Notes under the pieces: model-generated
What the model was told of the DNA's origin: nothing
What the model saw: only the letters and a program-made list of their open reading frames with translations
Database searches by the model: none
In this document: positions 21,000-33,329 of the stretch, piece after piece
How the letters are laid out: every line of letters starts with the position of its first letter
How positions within the stretch are numbered: position 1 is the first letter of the stretch
Made by a program: the position numbers and the translations under genes
Source of the DNA: Heliopora coerulea
Taxonomy: Eukaryota; Cnidaria; Anthozoa; Scleralcyonacea; Helioporidae
Assembly: GCA_030142905.1 (NCBI GenBank)
Contig: JASJOG010000658.1
Location: 1 to 64,000 of the forward strand
Reading direction: 5' to 3'
DNA length: 64,000 nt

Positions 21000-22660
21000 T
21001 AGGATTACAGTATTTTCAATAAAATTGTTACATTGTCACATATTACATTAAGGCAAGCGAAATATAACACACCTTCCTTATCAAAAGAACTCCAACGCAA
21101 GCATTACGATATTTTTCGTACCTCGAATGTCACGGAAGGAGTCTGCTATCGTGAAGTTTGTGTAAAAAACGAATGTAGTTTTCTCACTAAAGTACACACC
21201 AAGGATTCCCTTGATTGTGGAAAGGTAATATTTGTTTCCATCTAACTTCGTGCATGGGATCAATTGACTGTTTAGTAATACAAAATTACCCTCGAGCGTG
21301 TTACATAGCTTAACATTATGCCCTGAAATTTTAACTTCGCGACGAGTTATTTTTAATTTTTTTTTAAAGAGACGAGTCGCCAGCAATTTTCATTTCTACC
21401 AAATTGCCGATAACTACGGGACGTTTTAAGGATTTACTTCTGTCACCAGTTGAACATTCCTCCACGTGAACGAGCTTCCACCAATTAACTTATACAACAT
21501 GAAAGTATATGGACGGAAATGTTACTGTTTGATATAAACCAAGGAAAGTTAATGAATTCTTTACCAATCCCGTACAATGTAAATGTCAGAGCATGTGAAA
21601 TTTTAATAAATGAAAGACGTACAGGAACAAATAAAAATAGAATCTGCCCTGCATTTCGGCTTACGCATGGTACTTGGCATATTTAAGAACTGAACAGCTT
21701 CCTAATGCCTCTCAAGTTCCTCACATTACTATCCAGGGACTGTGGAGCAGTTAATCGAGTGAAGGGCAGACTGTGTAATCCGCCCCCGATTATTTATAAT
21801 CGCCCAAGGAAAAATGTTCCTTATTTTTCTTGTTCATTTAGTAATTAAAACACAGTCAGGTAAAGAAAAACTCCAGAAGTTTGAAATACTAGCTATCACT
21901 GCTAGGTACCAAAGGTGCAAAACCTTTTCTCCACGGCTTAACACATTTAAATAAGTAAATAAATGAACGAATAAAAAATTGAATGAATGAATAAATAAAC
22001 AAACAAACAAATTAATCAATCACTCAATTATTCAATAAATTAATTAATCATTTAATACATAATCATATTATTGAGATCAGTTTGCAACGCCAATGTAATT
22101 TACACACGAGATTTTCGAAGAGAAGTAATGAGTAAGTTTTCGAAAGTTTCAGGAGCCTTAACATTCGTAAATATCTTGCTGTTTGATATTCCAAAATGTA
22201 TATGGTTTTTTATGGTAGGTGGAACTTCTACCATCTGATGTTGCTAGGGACCTGGTACATATAACCAAAGAGATGGAATTTCCGTTATTCGACGAGTAAA
22301 ATCCACAAGCCAAAACAAGTCTTTCCGTGAGATCCGTCGCAAAATAACCACTTTAGCTTACTAGTAGCGAGTACTTTAGAAGGGTGGAGAATTTGGTGTC
22401 ACCAACTTAAATTGCGGGGGAGCCTGGGGACCACAATAAAGCCCCTCATTGCTCAACAGTCATTATCTGGAATTATAATATTATAAGGAAAAACCAACAC
22501 ATTAGTCTGATCTAAAATGCAAGTTGAATGAACGAAAATGTAATGTCCAATGCAGAATAGAACATATTACCTAATCCACGAAGGCAAGCATTAAAACGGC
22601 ACATCATCTACCCACAGAATTTAATCCAATAAAAATAATTAATTTAGAAATGAACAGTCC
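21000..22660. other. Unannotated spacer
   Basis: I see no coding sequence with family signal here. 21945-22060 is an A-rich low-complexity run of AAATR and AATG-type units. The remainder is unique AT-rich DNA. Confidence 0.5.
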
Positions 22661-23593
22661 CACAAGTTAACTGGCAGTGAATAAATTAAGGATAAAAAGT
22701 TGTCGTTTAAAGTAACTCGTATTATTCACCATACGTGTTTGTTTTGTTTGTAGTCGCATGCACACTTCCTTAAGATTTACCAAGTATTGCAACTTACAAG
22801 AGCGAGCACAAGGTCGACCCAGTCTACGACGAGGGTGGACACTCGACCTCGTAATAATACTCACATTGAATCTAGAATTATTTATGTCATGTGCATCTGA
22901 AAACATTACCAAAGAGATTGCACGAAAGATTTCTACCCAATATATACATTCGCTTCATAAATATGCGAATGGATGGGGAACAGTATTGCTCATATCAGTC
23001 TACGAAGAAGCTCTGAGAACTACATCTTCCCGTCAGGAAAAAATGTTGGACAACAATGTACTGGAATTATGACTCTGTTCATTAATATACAAGATATGGA
23101 ATTATCTTCCTTGGTAACCTGATGCAAATAACTTATATTCGGAAACCGTTATGTTCAAGTTTATCACAAGTAGTCAATTAATCACTTTTTATGCTTATTG
23201 AACTTCTAACTTTGCTAACAATTAATAACAGGAAAAAAACTTTTATCTTGTCTCTACAGACGAAAGCAGTTAACAGAGGCTTCTGGAAAAAAATTTCGAA
23301 ATGCTGATCAATCATCGAATAGATTATCCGTTAGTTTTGAACGTAAGTGCTAACAATATTTAATCATCTTTTATTTATTTTATTTAATCACCTTTTAATA
23401 CGGTAGATTTTTCAACCTCAATATAAAAGAATGTAATAAACTAACAATGGTTGTTTCTCACGAGGACGTGGGTAACTGTTATAAAAAGTTAAAAATCCAT
23501 AAAAATGTAGGTCAGAAACCCACACATTGAATACTACTAAAACTATTTACAGTCGCAATATGAATTTGCACACATTATAAAACAATTAAGATA

Positions 23594-23884
23594 TTACTTT
23601 TTAAAATTATTAAAAATACAATTATTTAATCTATTATTTAGAACTGCACTTTTGTGTTCAGCTGGTTGGTTATTCCAGACTTTGGCACCTTCATAACTAA
23701 AAGCTCTTTTCATTGCATTTGTTTTTGGCTGTGATAGCGTCAGCGTAAGGTTGTTATTTCTTAGGTTGTAATTTTTGTTGTTCAATAGTTTGAACATATT
23801 GCAACTATCTTCCGGACATTCCTTTCTTAGGGCCTTTGTTTTGATACTTAATTCGCGTGACAGACTGAGTGTTCTCAGCAACAT
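23594..23884 (-). pseudogene. LINE (CR1/L2-like) C-terminal fragment
   Basis: The 96-codon minus frame ends a LINE ORF2: SLSRELSIKTKALRKEC, NLRNNNLTLTLSQPKTNAMK and AFSYEGAKVWNNQP. The NAMKRAFSYEGAKVWN motif matches the C-terminus of the LINE at 48524-49360. A more decayed copy lies at 45190-45480. The fragment is absent at the matching position of the copy 0 and copy 2 blocks. Confidence 0.7.
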
Positions 23885-26205
23885 TTTCAGTTCAGCGCTA
23901 TTTCGAATGTGTTACAGCAAATGTTATTATGGTCACAATTTCGAGAAACATCTTGTTCTTTTTGGGTCATCTTTCACAAATTTAAAATTTCGTGACTGGT
24001 GCAAATCCTAACTGGAGAATCTCAACGGGCAAAACGAATCTTGCAGTTGAAATCTACCGTAAACTATCATCACATTCCGGAAATGTATTCAATAAGACAG
24101 GTTATTATGTAATATCCTAGAATAGACGAGGTCCTAGCTTAATACAGCTTGCAGCTGGCGATGTTCCTGTTGAGCGAATATTAAGATTGAATACGTCATC
24201 CCGAGTACTCTGAAGATTCCTCAAGCTTAGAAAATGTCTGCCAATGACAGCTACTTTTCCAAACATTCTTGTCTTTTAACTCCACTGAAAAGTGGTGGTA
24301 GGGGGCAAGCTAAAGGGCTAAAGACCCTAGTCGCTTCCCCTGCGCCGGCTTTGATGATTGCAATCACTGTATCGAATTACAATCCTTTGTACGCAGTTAA
24401 CGTCGTCATATTGCGTTAAAACAATTCAGGCCATCAAGTACTTTTTTGCTATTCATTTACTTGCGTCGGAGACTAGCGTGTTTATCGTATTATACGTTGA
24501 AAAAAATAGAGGTTCAAATAACATTAACACGTGGAAAATTGATTTAGTACCAACAGCTTAATTAAAGATAAGGAACATCAGATAGTATTTCAAGTGTACC
24601 GAAAGTGATTGTGAGTAAGAGTATTAAAACAAATATTAGGCTAGAAATGTGTAATTAATGATTCGCAAGGGCAACGTTTTCCGACACCCATACTTCAAAT
24701 CTTTTCCCTCTTATTATACTCGGGATGTATGAATACGCGAGGACTGCAAATATATATAGATTACTTCATGGTTGATGAGCGAGTACGAGTTTTATTCACA
24801 CGTGAATAAAAATTGGACAAGCGAGCCAACCATGAGGATATTTGTTTATTATATGCCTACTGTGATTAACATTTCTCTTATGACATGTGAAGGAAGAAAC
24901 GCTCTTTAGAATTCCTCTCCGCGACAAGTCAACGAAGTCGTATAAAGACAACATAAAAATTAGAAAATGTATTTGTTTTTAACGATACTCTTAAAAGTTC
25001 ACATGTTTAACAGCAAGATAAGTATGAACACAACGTAATAAAGATGATATCTGAGAGCAAACAAAAAGTTTGGGCTCTTAAGGTTCGCATGAGCTACGGC
25101 GGGAAAAGTTGATACTCTTTTCTCACTAGTGGCGAACATTCGCCTGGGGCCTCTGATTAGTCAGAAGATTGTTGTCACCAGAAGGAAAAATCGTCTGACA
25201 AATCGCGATCGAACTTTACCTGTAAGAGATGACTTTTATCTTTGCGCTTGCTAATGAGTATATCACAGTACGTATATAATAATTAAATTTCCTAGACTTG
25301 CGAGCACTCGTAATTAGCGAGTCATAACAAGCTTTCGTTCTTACAACTCGCGAGTAAAGGTAGCCTTACTCATGAGCAGCACTGTTGAGCTTAAGTGGTG
25401 GATAGAGGTTTAAAATACTGTATTATTAAATTTTATGGCCAGCTAAGGATACGCTCCACAATGGCTAAAACCTAGTTTCATGATTATGAGTAGCTCATGG
25501 AAATTAATGACATGGATCATAGCATTGCAGCATGGGGTCATAGTTTCTCAATTTTAGGCTGCATCATTCCTGCCTAAATGGTAGTAAACTGCACCTAAAT
25601 AGGAAAGGTAATGCTCATCTCGCAATGAACCAGTGTTGTTTTGCAAAAAATTGAAGTGGAGGAACGCATATGAAAGTCGAATGGGTGTGGTCATTTTATG
25701 AATAGTAATATAGAAATAAAGGAGTGTGTCCTACATACACACAATTGACTTTTATTCCAATCTATTCAAATAAAATTTTAAGGGCATTGTTCTTTGTCAA
25801 ATAAGTAAACAAACTAAGCTCTTGATTTGTAAAAATAACAACCTTTCTTAAAACTTAATTAAGTACCTAAGATAAGTATGATTCTAAACTAAAGTAATTG
25901 CCACAATCTTTGCTTTGCCTCTTTTTCCTCATTCTCCCTTTCATGATCAATCTTGCATATCATGTGAAAAAGAAAAGGGATCGAGCGGCACTAAAGTTTT
26001 AACGCAATAAAGTGCGTCGTTTGTCGGGAATCTTTTGAGGGAGATATGACAATAAAATATCAAATGAATTATAATTAAAAATTCAAAGCCAAACTCTGTG
26101 CGGCGGGAGAACGGCGTTTCCCCATGGTTGGTTTTGTCCAGGGGGAACGGCGTTCCCCCGTTAAAAAAGTGGCCGAACAAAATTACAAAATTTTTACAAT
26201 TTTCT

Positions 26206-27204
26206 ATGATCAATGACACTGTGAACCAAACATTATCGGAAAAAATTCCCGACTCTAGAGGATTTACAATTGCAGCCATAAATATCAGTAGTCAGCTTGT
26301 ACATAGCGACGAATTACGCGCTTACATGAAGAAGAAAAGTATCGATATTCTTGCGATAAATGAAATTCGCTTAGATGAAACCATTTTGACTTGGAAATTT
26401 CTATTCCTGCTTACACCCTAGACAGAAAAGATCGTAATAGGCACGGTGAAGGTGTGGCACTTTACATCAAAACTATCATAAATTACGAGCTTATTTGTGA
26501 GCTTGTTGTTGACCAACTAGAATAATTTTGTATCAAGGTAACAAAGCCAAAACAAGCCTTTTATTGCTGGTACCTGCTATAGGCGTCCTGCCTCCATCTC
26601 AGTGACTATGACAGCTTTTGAATCTCTTAATGAAAGATTAGAATTGCTTGGTCTTGAAACAAACATTATTGGGGATTTTAAATTGTGATGTTGGTGTGTC
26701 TATCCCTTGAGCCGCAAAATAAACGTTCAATGGAAATATGTAATTTATATCAATATCATCAGACAATTGTTGAACCTACTCGTGTATCTAAAAATACTGC
26801 AACTACAATAGATTTATCTTCAACTGATAATCCTAATATGTACGCTCATTCTCGAGTCTATCAGCTAGGAATAAACGATCATTCTCTCATATATGCGATT
26901 CGAAAATTCTCTATCTCTAAAAGGAGAGCTAGGATTATTATTAGCAGGAAATTTAGAAATTTTAATGGAGACGCCTTTAGCTAAGAACTTAGCTTAGCTC
27001 CATGGCACATCATTCAATACGAAAGTAATCCAAATTGTACCTGGCAAATTTGGAAAAGTACTTTCCAAAGCATATCAGATGCTCATGCGCCAGTCCGTAA
27101 AAGGAAATTCCGAATTAACCATTCTCCTTGGTTAACGCCTGAACTAAAGAAATTAATGCTTAAGAGGGATAATGTTAAGAAAACAGCAACCAATGATAAG
27201 ACAA
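26206..27204 (+). pseudogene. LINE endonuclease region, copy 1
   Basis: Pieces in shifting frames encode an apurinic endonuclease-like domain: FTIAAINISS, DELRAYMKKKSIDILAINE (catalytic Glu), then LYIKTIINYELI. The domain ends with EICNLYQYHQTIVEPTRVS, TTIDL and GINDHSLIYAIRK, which holds the Asp-His pair. Stops near 26421, 26520 and 26984 show decay. It belongs to the same LINE as the RT at 29041-30707 and is separated from it by a hAT-like insertion with a flanking deletion. Confidence 0.8.
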
Positions 27205-29032
27205 GTGATAATTCAACGGCGCACCCACGATTTTTTTAAGAATCACTAGAAACTTTAAATCAGCTTCCACTTGAAAGCTTTGGCGTCATGCTCTCCCAGA
27301 AATATTTTACATTTCAAAGTCTTTACGAGCCCAATTGAGGCATTAAGCAGACTGTCCAATCAAAGTACCGAGACAAATCTATATTTTACAAGGGGGGTCT
27401 GCGGCTTGCCCCTCCAAGAAAATTTTGAAATCTTGATGTCTTGAAACACCATTTCTAGCAATCCCAGACGATAATTTCTGTGAAAAATGCTTGGTACATT
27501 TATCGTTATTTTGCACTTGCTTTTTAAATAAAAAATACTACAGTACTGAAAGACAAAGTATCGTAATTCCTCAGATCGAGATGTATTCATCGAGACGAAG
27601 TTCGAAGAACCGGATATTACTAACCTATTAAAAGCCAACCACTCTAGTTTATATCCTGTACGTTTCGCCCACTTGTCTGCTGCTAGCGACATTTTTAACT
27701 GGGTATCCGAAAAACATATTACTCTACTAGCCATAGAATTTGACGAAAATATCTTCCTAGACTTGTTCCTTGAAGCAGATGTCAAAATCGAGATTTTTTC
27801 AATAAGGACAGCATATCGGTCGGGATTTGCGATTTCCATTCAAAATCGGGATAATCCCAACGGGATTGGGATGGTTGGACTGTCTGATTAAGACTTGACG
27901 GTCTTTATATACAACACAACAGTAAGGTGACAGAGAAATTATAACATGTCACGGTCCTCTGTTAGAGGCATCGTACACCTACGTTGTTTCCTTTTGATTT
28001 TACGTTACATTTTTAATTTTTTTGTTTCGTTGACGCAAATAGACATCTTTATGTGGCTGCTAAGGGAGGGGTTTATGCCCCGTAAGACCCCCAGCTTGGG
28101 TGGGTCACTGGACTCCATGATCAGTGATCAAGACAAAACTGCTATTAAAAATTTGTATAAAAGATGGCAGTTTTTCATTTTCGAACGTTTTTAAAAAGTT
28201 CTATTTTGGAAGTTAACCGAACTACCAGTTTACAGTAGCAATTAACGTATTTTTCAAAACTTACATTGAATGTTTGAACATAATCATGCATACAGCATGA
28301 TTAAACATTCCATACTGTTGTTAAATGTTCACTTGCATAAAATAGTCATATTTACGAATGTCCAATTTACAATTCATGTCCAATTTACGAATTTCTATTT
28401 ATATTCTGGTCGTGAGTTTCTCTTGAACAACAACTAATACAGCCAATCTTGTGGCGGTTTGTACGCTCTTTTGGAGGCATTTTGCCGCCTGGATGACTTT
28501 CCGTTTAAATGTGGAATCAGATTATCAAATCGTGAAAAATTTCGGAAACTAATATCACGAACTTTAAACCATCCGTGGGAAAGATGTAGGTGTGATGGAG
28601 AACATATAAGATAACCAAATATTTTATCGTGGGAAAACGTTTTTACGCATTTAACCAATGCGTAAACCCGAAGGAAAGATCATTTATCCTCATTTTCCTG
28701 GTGTTTTCCAGTTTCAGCTCTCGACCCAATCAAATGGCTTAATTGCCGGCTAAATTTAACATTTTTTCGAGCCCGGGAATGTCTAGAATACTTTCGATTT
28801 TCAATAAAGTCTGATTTCCGAACTGTGAATTTTTAAAATCATCAGAAAACACAAACAAGTTACCCGACGACAGGTATAAGTTTCACGGTTTTCCCAATTT
28901 CTGGCTATACATACGGTCTTTACCGAAGAAAGTCGTGCTTTACCGAGAGACTGGCGTTTTACCGACCAGCTAACCAAAACGTAGAAAGGTGTAATACCGC
29001 CCCACCCCCACTCCTCGCATGGTACGGCTCTG
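27205..29032. mobile_element. Non-autonomous hAT-like element, copy 1, left-truncated
   Basis: The right end reads CATGGTACGGCTCTG (29018-29032) and is followed by GAAATCAG (29033-29040), after which the LINE frame resumes. The left end is lost; the LINE linker breaks off at about 27204 and joins internal element sequence. The complete form is at 47819-50863. No transposase is present. The minus frame 27360-27839 is open but without a family match, and is shared with other copies of the repeat. Confidence 0.75.
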
Positions 29033-29040
29033 GAAATCAG

Positions 29041-30707
29041 TGATGTACTAGATAACCACTTTACCCAAATAGGGCCCCGATTACTAAATGACATCTCCAC
29101 GACGGATGGTGCTTTTACAGAATATATCACCCCTACTCAACACAGCTTTTCTATTAAAGAAACCAATAACAGCGCTGTTCATAAACTAAGACTGTTATTA
29201 CCACTAAATAAAGGAGGTGGCCTTGATGGAATTTCTTGCAAACTATTGAAAGAAGCTGCACCAATTAAAACACCAGTGCTAACTTTTACTATAAATCTGT
29301 CAATTCGCAGTGGTGTAATTCCGGATGACTATTAAAATTGCACAAGTATCTCCAGCGTATAAGGAAAATATTAAGTCTGATTCAAATAACTACAGGCCTG
29401 TATCTGTTCTACCGATCATTAGTAAAATAGTGGAGAAGATTGTTTTCAGCCAGCTTTATTTTTATTTAATTGAAAATGATCTCCTAGAAGATTCTCAACA
29501 TGGTTTTAGACCAATGCATTCAACCCATACAGCTTTACCTGAAGCCACGAATGATTGGTATTTAAATATCGATAATGGTCTACTTAACGTTGTACTAGTT
29601 TGGATCTAAAGAAAGCTTTTGATACGGTCAACCATCAGATTTTACTTGAAAAGCTTAAACTCTATGGAGTAGACGCTCGTGCCTTTCTCTGGTTTACCTC
29701 TCGGATCGTAAACAGTGTACGTACGTAAACGGTTCTCTTTCTAGTTGCCTTCCAATTATCTGTGGAGTGCCGCAAGGACTTGTGCTTGGGCCCTTATTAC
29801 TTTTAATCTATATTAATGATCTTCAAGCCTGCCCTTTTTCATCCTCTGTTACGATGTATCCAGATGATACATGTTTTACAGCTTTTGGAAGTGATCTTGA
29901 AACATTACAACTTAGGTTAAATAGTGATTTAAAAATGGTGCAGACATGGCTACAAGCCAACAAACTTACTTTAAATGTCAAAAAGACTAAGTACCTTATA
30001 ATAGCAAGCAGCCATAGACTCAATCGATTGGAACATGATTTTGATATTAAAGTAGAAGATCAGCCACAATTAAGGGTAAACTCCCATAGATATTTAGAGA
30101 TTGAATTAGATGAGACTCTATATGGTAAACTCAAGTTAGTACAATATGAAAGAAGAATTCCGCAGGTCTTGGTGCATTAAAACGAGTTCGTAACCTTTTA
30201 CCCCACCAAATTTTATTGAGAATATATGAAGCCCTGATACTACCGTATCTTGATTTTGTAGTGAAGTGTGGGGATGTTTGGGAAAATGCATATCTAACAG
30301 ATTCCAGGAACTGCAAAACAGGGCAGGTAGAATAATTAATTATTTATGCTATGAACATTGATCTTCGGACATCTTGAGTGTCCTTCATTGGGAAACTCTT
30401 GATCAAAGACGCACTAAGCAACTGGCGGTTTGCGTTTACAAGACTATAAATAATTTGTTTCCTACGGCCCTGAAATCTTTATTTGAACCCACTTCTGAAA
30501 TTCATTCATATAACCTGAAAGGCAACTTAAAAAAATTTTTATCCAAAGACCTCAAACTGATGCTCCAAAGAAGAGTTTTAGCTATCGAGTTGCAGTACTG
30601 TGGAATAGCCTGCCAAATGAAGTTAAAACTAAGTTGTCAGTTGCTTTGTTTAAAAGTGCTCTTTAGATTTCTGTCCCATTGTCACTTACTTGCTTGGATT
30701 ATTTTTT
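29041..30707 (+). pseudogene. LINE reverse transcriptase (CR1/L2-like), copy 1
   Basis: The sequence begins ISDVLDNHF, then NKGGGLDGISCKLLKEAAP, NNYRPVSVLPIISKIVEK, SQHGFRPMHST, then in another frame DLKKAFDTVNHQ. It continues with CGVPQGLVLGPLLLLIYINDL, the catalytic region MYPDDTCF (Asp pair in PDD), and thumb segments to about 30707. Frame breaks occur near 29330, 29608, 29700 and 30180, so it is inactive. A 3' UTR follows to about 30880. Confidence 0.85.
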
Positions 30708-30963
30708 GAAATTTATTCATCGGATTAATATGTTGTAATAATTAGTATTGTTAATATGTGTAATTTATATAAAATAGGGTATTGATGATTGTATTATAAA
30801 AACTTAAATATTGTACGGCTCTCTGGAAGAGCATTGTTTTGTAAGAATGAGATATCGTGGGTAAATAAAGCTTGATAATGGTGAAAAGTAATATGGCCAA
30901 TTATGATAAGATTCCCAGGAAGAATTTAGGAACAAAAAAGGCCCAGACTTGGACACTTGCTTG

Positions 30964-31153
30964 CAGTGGCGAAACTGACTATGGTCAGGGTTAGAGCAAC
31001 TCCAAAGGGGCCCCGACCTTTAACCGGCCCCTGATGACTATGTAAAGACAATTGAGATTAAAGTTTTGAAATATATGTTAATACTAAGTGGGGTGGCGGG
31101 GACCCCTGAACGAAAATCTCCTAAGGACCCATAGTAGTTCCGTTACGCCACTG
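30964..31153. mobile_element. hAT MITE, 190 bp
   Basis: The ends are CAGTGGCGAAACTGACTATGG and the complement of CCATAGTAGTTCCGTTACGCCACTG, flanked by CTTGCTTG (30956-30963) and CTTGTTCG (31154-31161), a decayed 8 bp duplication. The sister copy is at 52803-52992. The terminus CAGTGGCGTAACGG is shared with the large hAT at 61455, which may be the autonomous source. Confidence 0.75.
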
Positions 31154-31177
31154 CTTGTTCGCAACAGATTCAATACC

Positions 31178-31328
31178 AATGATGCAATTGTGGTAGCTTG
31201 GTAATTATGTTGTTAATACTCACGCTCTCAAGCTGTTCTCTCAGAAGGTCATCAGAAGCTTACGGCTTCGATTCCCGTCCCGGACTCAAAAAGTTTTTCT
31301 GAGAGAACAGCTTGAGAGCGTGCGTATT
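31178..31328. mobile_element. Small palindromic tRNA-fragment insertion
   Basis: A 151 bp insertion is flanked by AACAGATTCAATACC (31163-31177) and AACAGATTCAACACC (31329-31343), 14 of 15 identical. It starts AATGATG like the 19955 unit. It contains a truncated tRNA 3' half (T arm ACGGCTTCGATTCCCGT) between complementary arms (GCTCTCAAGCTGTTCTCTCAG and its inverse). Confidence 0.65.
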
Positions 31329-31594
31329 AACAGATTCAACACCCTTTGTTTTATTTCCAACGAGCCACAAGTAACCACTGGCCTGGTGATCTTCAGAAGC
31401 TGCTTCAGAGATCAACGATACTTTCTATATTGCCACCGCTGAGTACAATATTATATTAATGCTATAACAGATTTTATTTATTGCTTTAATACGCTCTTCA
31501 TTATTCTGTTAACCATCAATGGACGACTGCTTGCCTTTCAAGAAAGAAAAGTCCTAATTATGGGAACAGTTACTAACAATAAAACAATCATTAT

Positions 31595-31917
31595 CAGTTT
31601 GATGTTTGAGAAAAGCAAGAGCTTTGATATATTAAGGTAGATGAACGATCTTCAAGCTCGATACTCAGAAAATGATTTCTGAGCCTCAGACGGGGATCGA
31701 ACGCGCAACCTTCTGATGACTGACCTTGTTAATATATAGTGGCTTCCGCTTAGGTCGCACATATATATCGAATTTGCACCTTAGCTCACCATCTGAGTCT
31801 CGGTAGCTCAATGGTTAGAGCGTCTAACCGGTCATCAGAAGGTTGCGGGTTCGATCCCCGTCTGGGGCTCAGAAATCATTTTCTGAGTATCGAGCTTGAA
31901 GATCGTTCATCTACCTC
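31595..31917. mobile_element. Head-to-head tRNA-like hairpin insertion
   Basis: A 323 bp insertion is flanked by a perfect 14 bp repeat AAAACAATCATTAT (31581-31594 and 31918-31931). The sister copy at about 53262-53276 carries the empty site with this sequence once. Inside, 31640-31686 is the reverse complement of 31866-31910, so the insertion folds into a hairpin with a tRNA-like unit on each arm. The minus arm's unit is truncated (31687-31720). There is no A-rich tail. Confidence 0.75.
31797..31868 (+). tRNA. tRNA-like unit, nominal anticodon GGT
   Basis: The acceptor GTCTCGG/CTGGGGC pairs fully when G-U is allowed. The D arm is TAGCTCAATGGTTAGAGC and the T arm GCGGGTTCGATCCCCGT. The anticodon loop CCGGTCA puts C at position 33, and the anticodon stem has one mismatch. 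It is the best preserved of the tRNA-like units but is still doubtful as a functional gene. Confidence 0.5.
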
Positions 31918-31929
31918 AAAACAATCATT

Positions 31930-32040
31930 ATATCAACCAGCACACCAACCACACCAACCACACCAACCACACCAACCACTCCAACCACTCCAACCACACC
32001 AACCACACCAACCACTCCAACCACTCCAACCACACCAATC
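31930..32040. repeat. ACCAACCAC-type minisatellite
   Basis: About 12 imperfect 9 bp units (CACCAACCA and CTCCAACCA) follow the hairpin insertion. At the equivalent place in copy 3 (53280-53315) only one or two units are present, so the array expanded in copy 1. Confidence 0.8.
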
Positions 32041-33329
32041 GATTTTGTTTTATTTGCTTATACCACCGTTGCTTATTATTTGGCAAAGTACAGTGTAGCT
32101 TGCATTGAATGTTCCTATGCATCCCATGTTCGGTAATTGTCTCAATAAATGAGTTGTTACTCCAAGATTGTCTAGTGAACCATGGCTGACCACTAAAGTC
32201 GCAGTTTAGAATAAGTTTTACACAGAACGTACGGTAATAGTCTTGTTGGTCATTATAGTCAACGTAACATACCTTCCTCATGCATCATAGCTGGTTGTTC
32301 TGGTCTGTATGTCTGTTCATCTAGAAAAAGTAAAAAGTAACAAAATGGTTAGGAGATTCTGGGTGTTGGTCACAGTACCGATTTAATGACATTTACCCCT
32401 TACATTTCCGCCATTTCAATACTGTTCCTTGATTTTGTTTTTTATTTATATTGATTTTCATAGTTTCAAGGTGTTGTTTTATTGCTCTAGGAGATAAACA
32501 TAAGGTGTAGCTGACTGTGTTCCACAAGAGTGGCAGTCAGTGATCACGGCTAAATCATTACGATTATGGAACTATTTTACCAACTACAATTCAGGTCTAC
32601 AAGTCACAGTAGGCTATCACGAAAGCGTGATACTCACGTTTCAGGTAATGACAGATTGACGAGATTTGAAATGTCACTGATCTTTTTTCATTTCAAATTT
32701 GAGGATAGGAAAGATCTTTACTTTAACTTTGAAATTTAATGTCGTTTTGACAAGGTTTGTTCATCAGGACATGAGGCTATACTAATTTACGTTTATCTGT
32801 TTATCGTGCAATTCTATGTGAAAGAAAATTGAACCTTCAAGGGGGGGTGTCCCAGGCACTTCCCAAATAAATCTTTTATTTTTCAAAGTTACGAAATTCT
32901 ATATCCTGGATTTTGGGACACATTTTAATAAAAACCATGAAGATCATAAGCAGGGTCAAATCTTTATTTTTACTCCGTCTCAATTTTATACATAACAATT
33001 CAAAAAGGTTTTTTAACCGTTTTTGTGATTGTTAACCACGATCAAACGATGAACTGCAAAAATTTATGTCTTAGACATGTGCAATAGTTGGCCATCCCGG
33101 CTTTCTATACAACAGAGAAAATTTCACGAATTTCTTACACTGTCAAAGTAAACCACGCCTGAGTTCAACACTTTAAAAACATTGTAGAACCCTAGACTGA
33201 CAGTTTTGCCAACGAGAATTTATCTAACTGGAGAATGTCAGCGCGCAAAACGAATCTTGCAGTTGAAACCTACTGTAAACTATCATCACATTCCGGAAAT
33301 ATATTCAGTAAGACAGGTTATTATGTCCA

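Larger units (their letters stand above)
22700..33326. repeat. Tandem segmental unit, copy 1
   Basis: This is collinear with 44400-54130 (copy 3) and partly with 35055-41400 (copy 2). The order is: block B (22700-24005); block C (24005-25880); LINE 5' part (26150-27204); inserted hAT-like element (27205-29032); LINE RT (29041-30880); hAT MITE (30964-31153); then flanking blocks to 33326. Blocks not listed separately contain no recognisable gene. 26095-26165 carries a short GC-rich hairpin (GAACGGCGTT repeated in both orientations). Confidence 0.8.

Noticed and set aside
31930..32040. CRISPR-like short repeats
   Set aside because: Units are 9 bp and contiguous with no spacers; this is a minisatellite in a eukaryotic genome.
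26100..32280. Several minus-strand frames with high Trp/Leu or Val content
   Set aside because: They lie opposite LINE or minisatellite sequence and carry no family motif.
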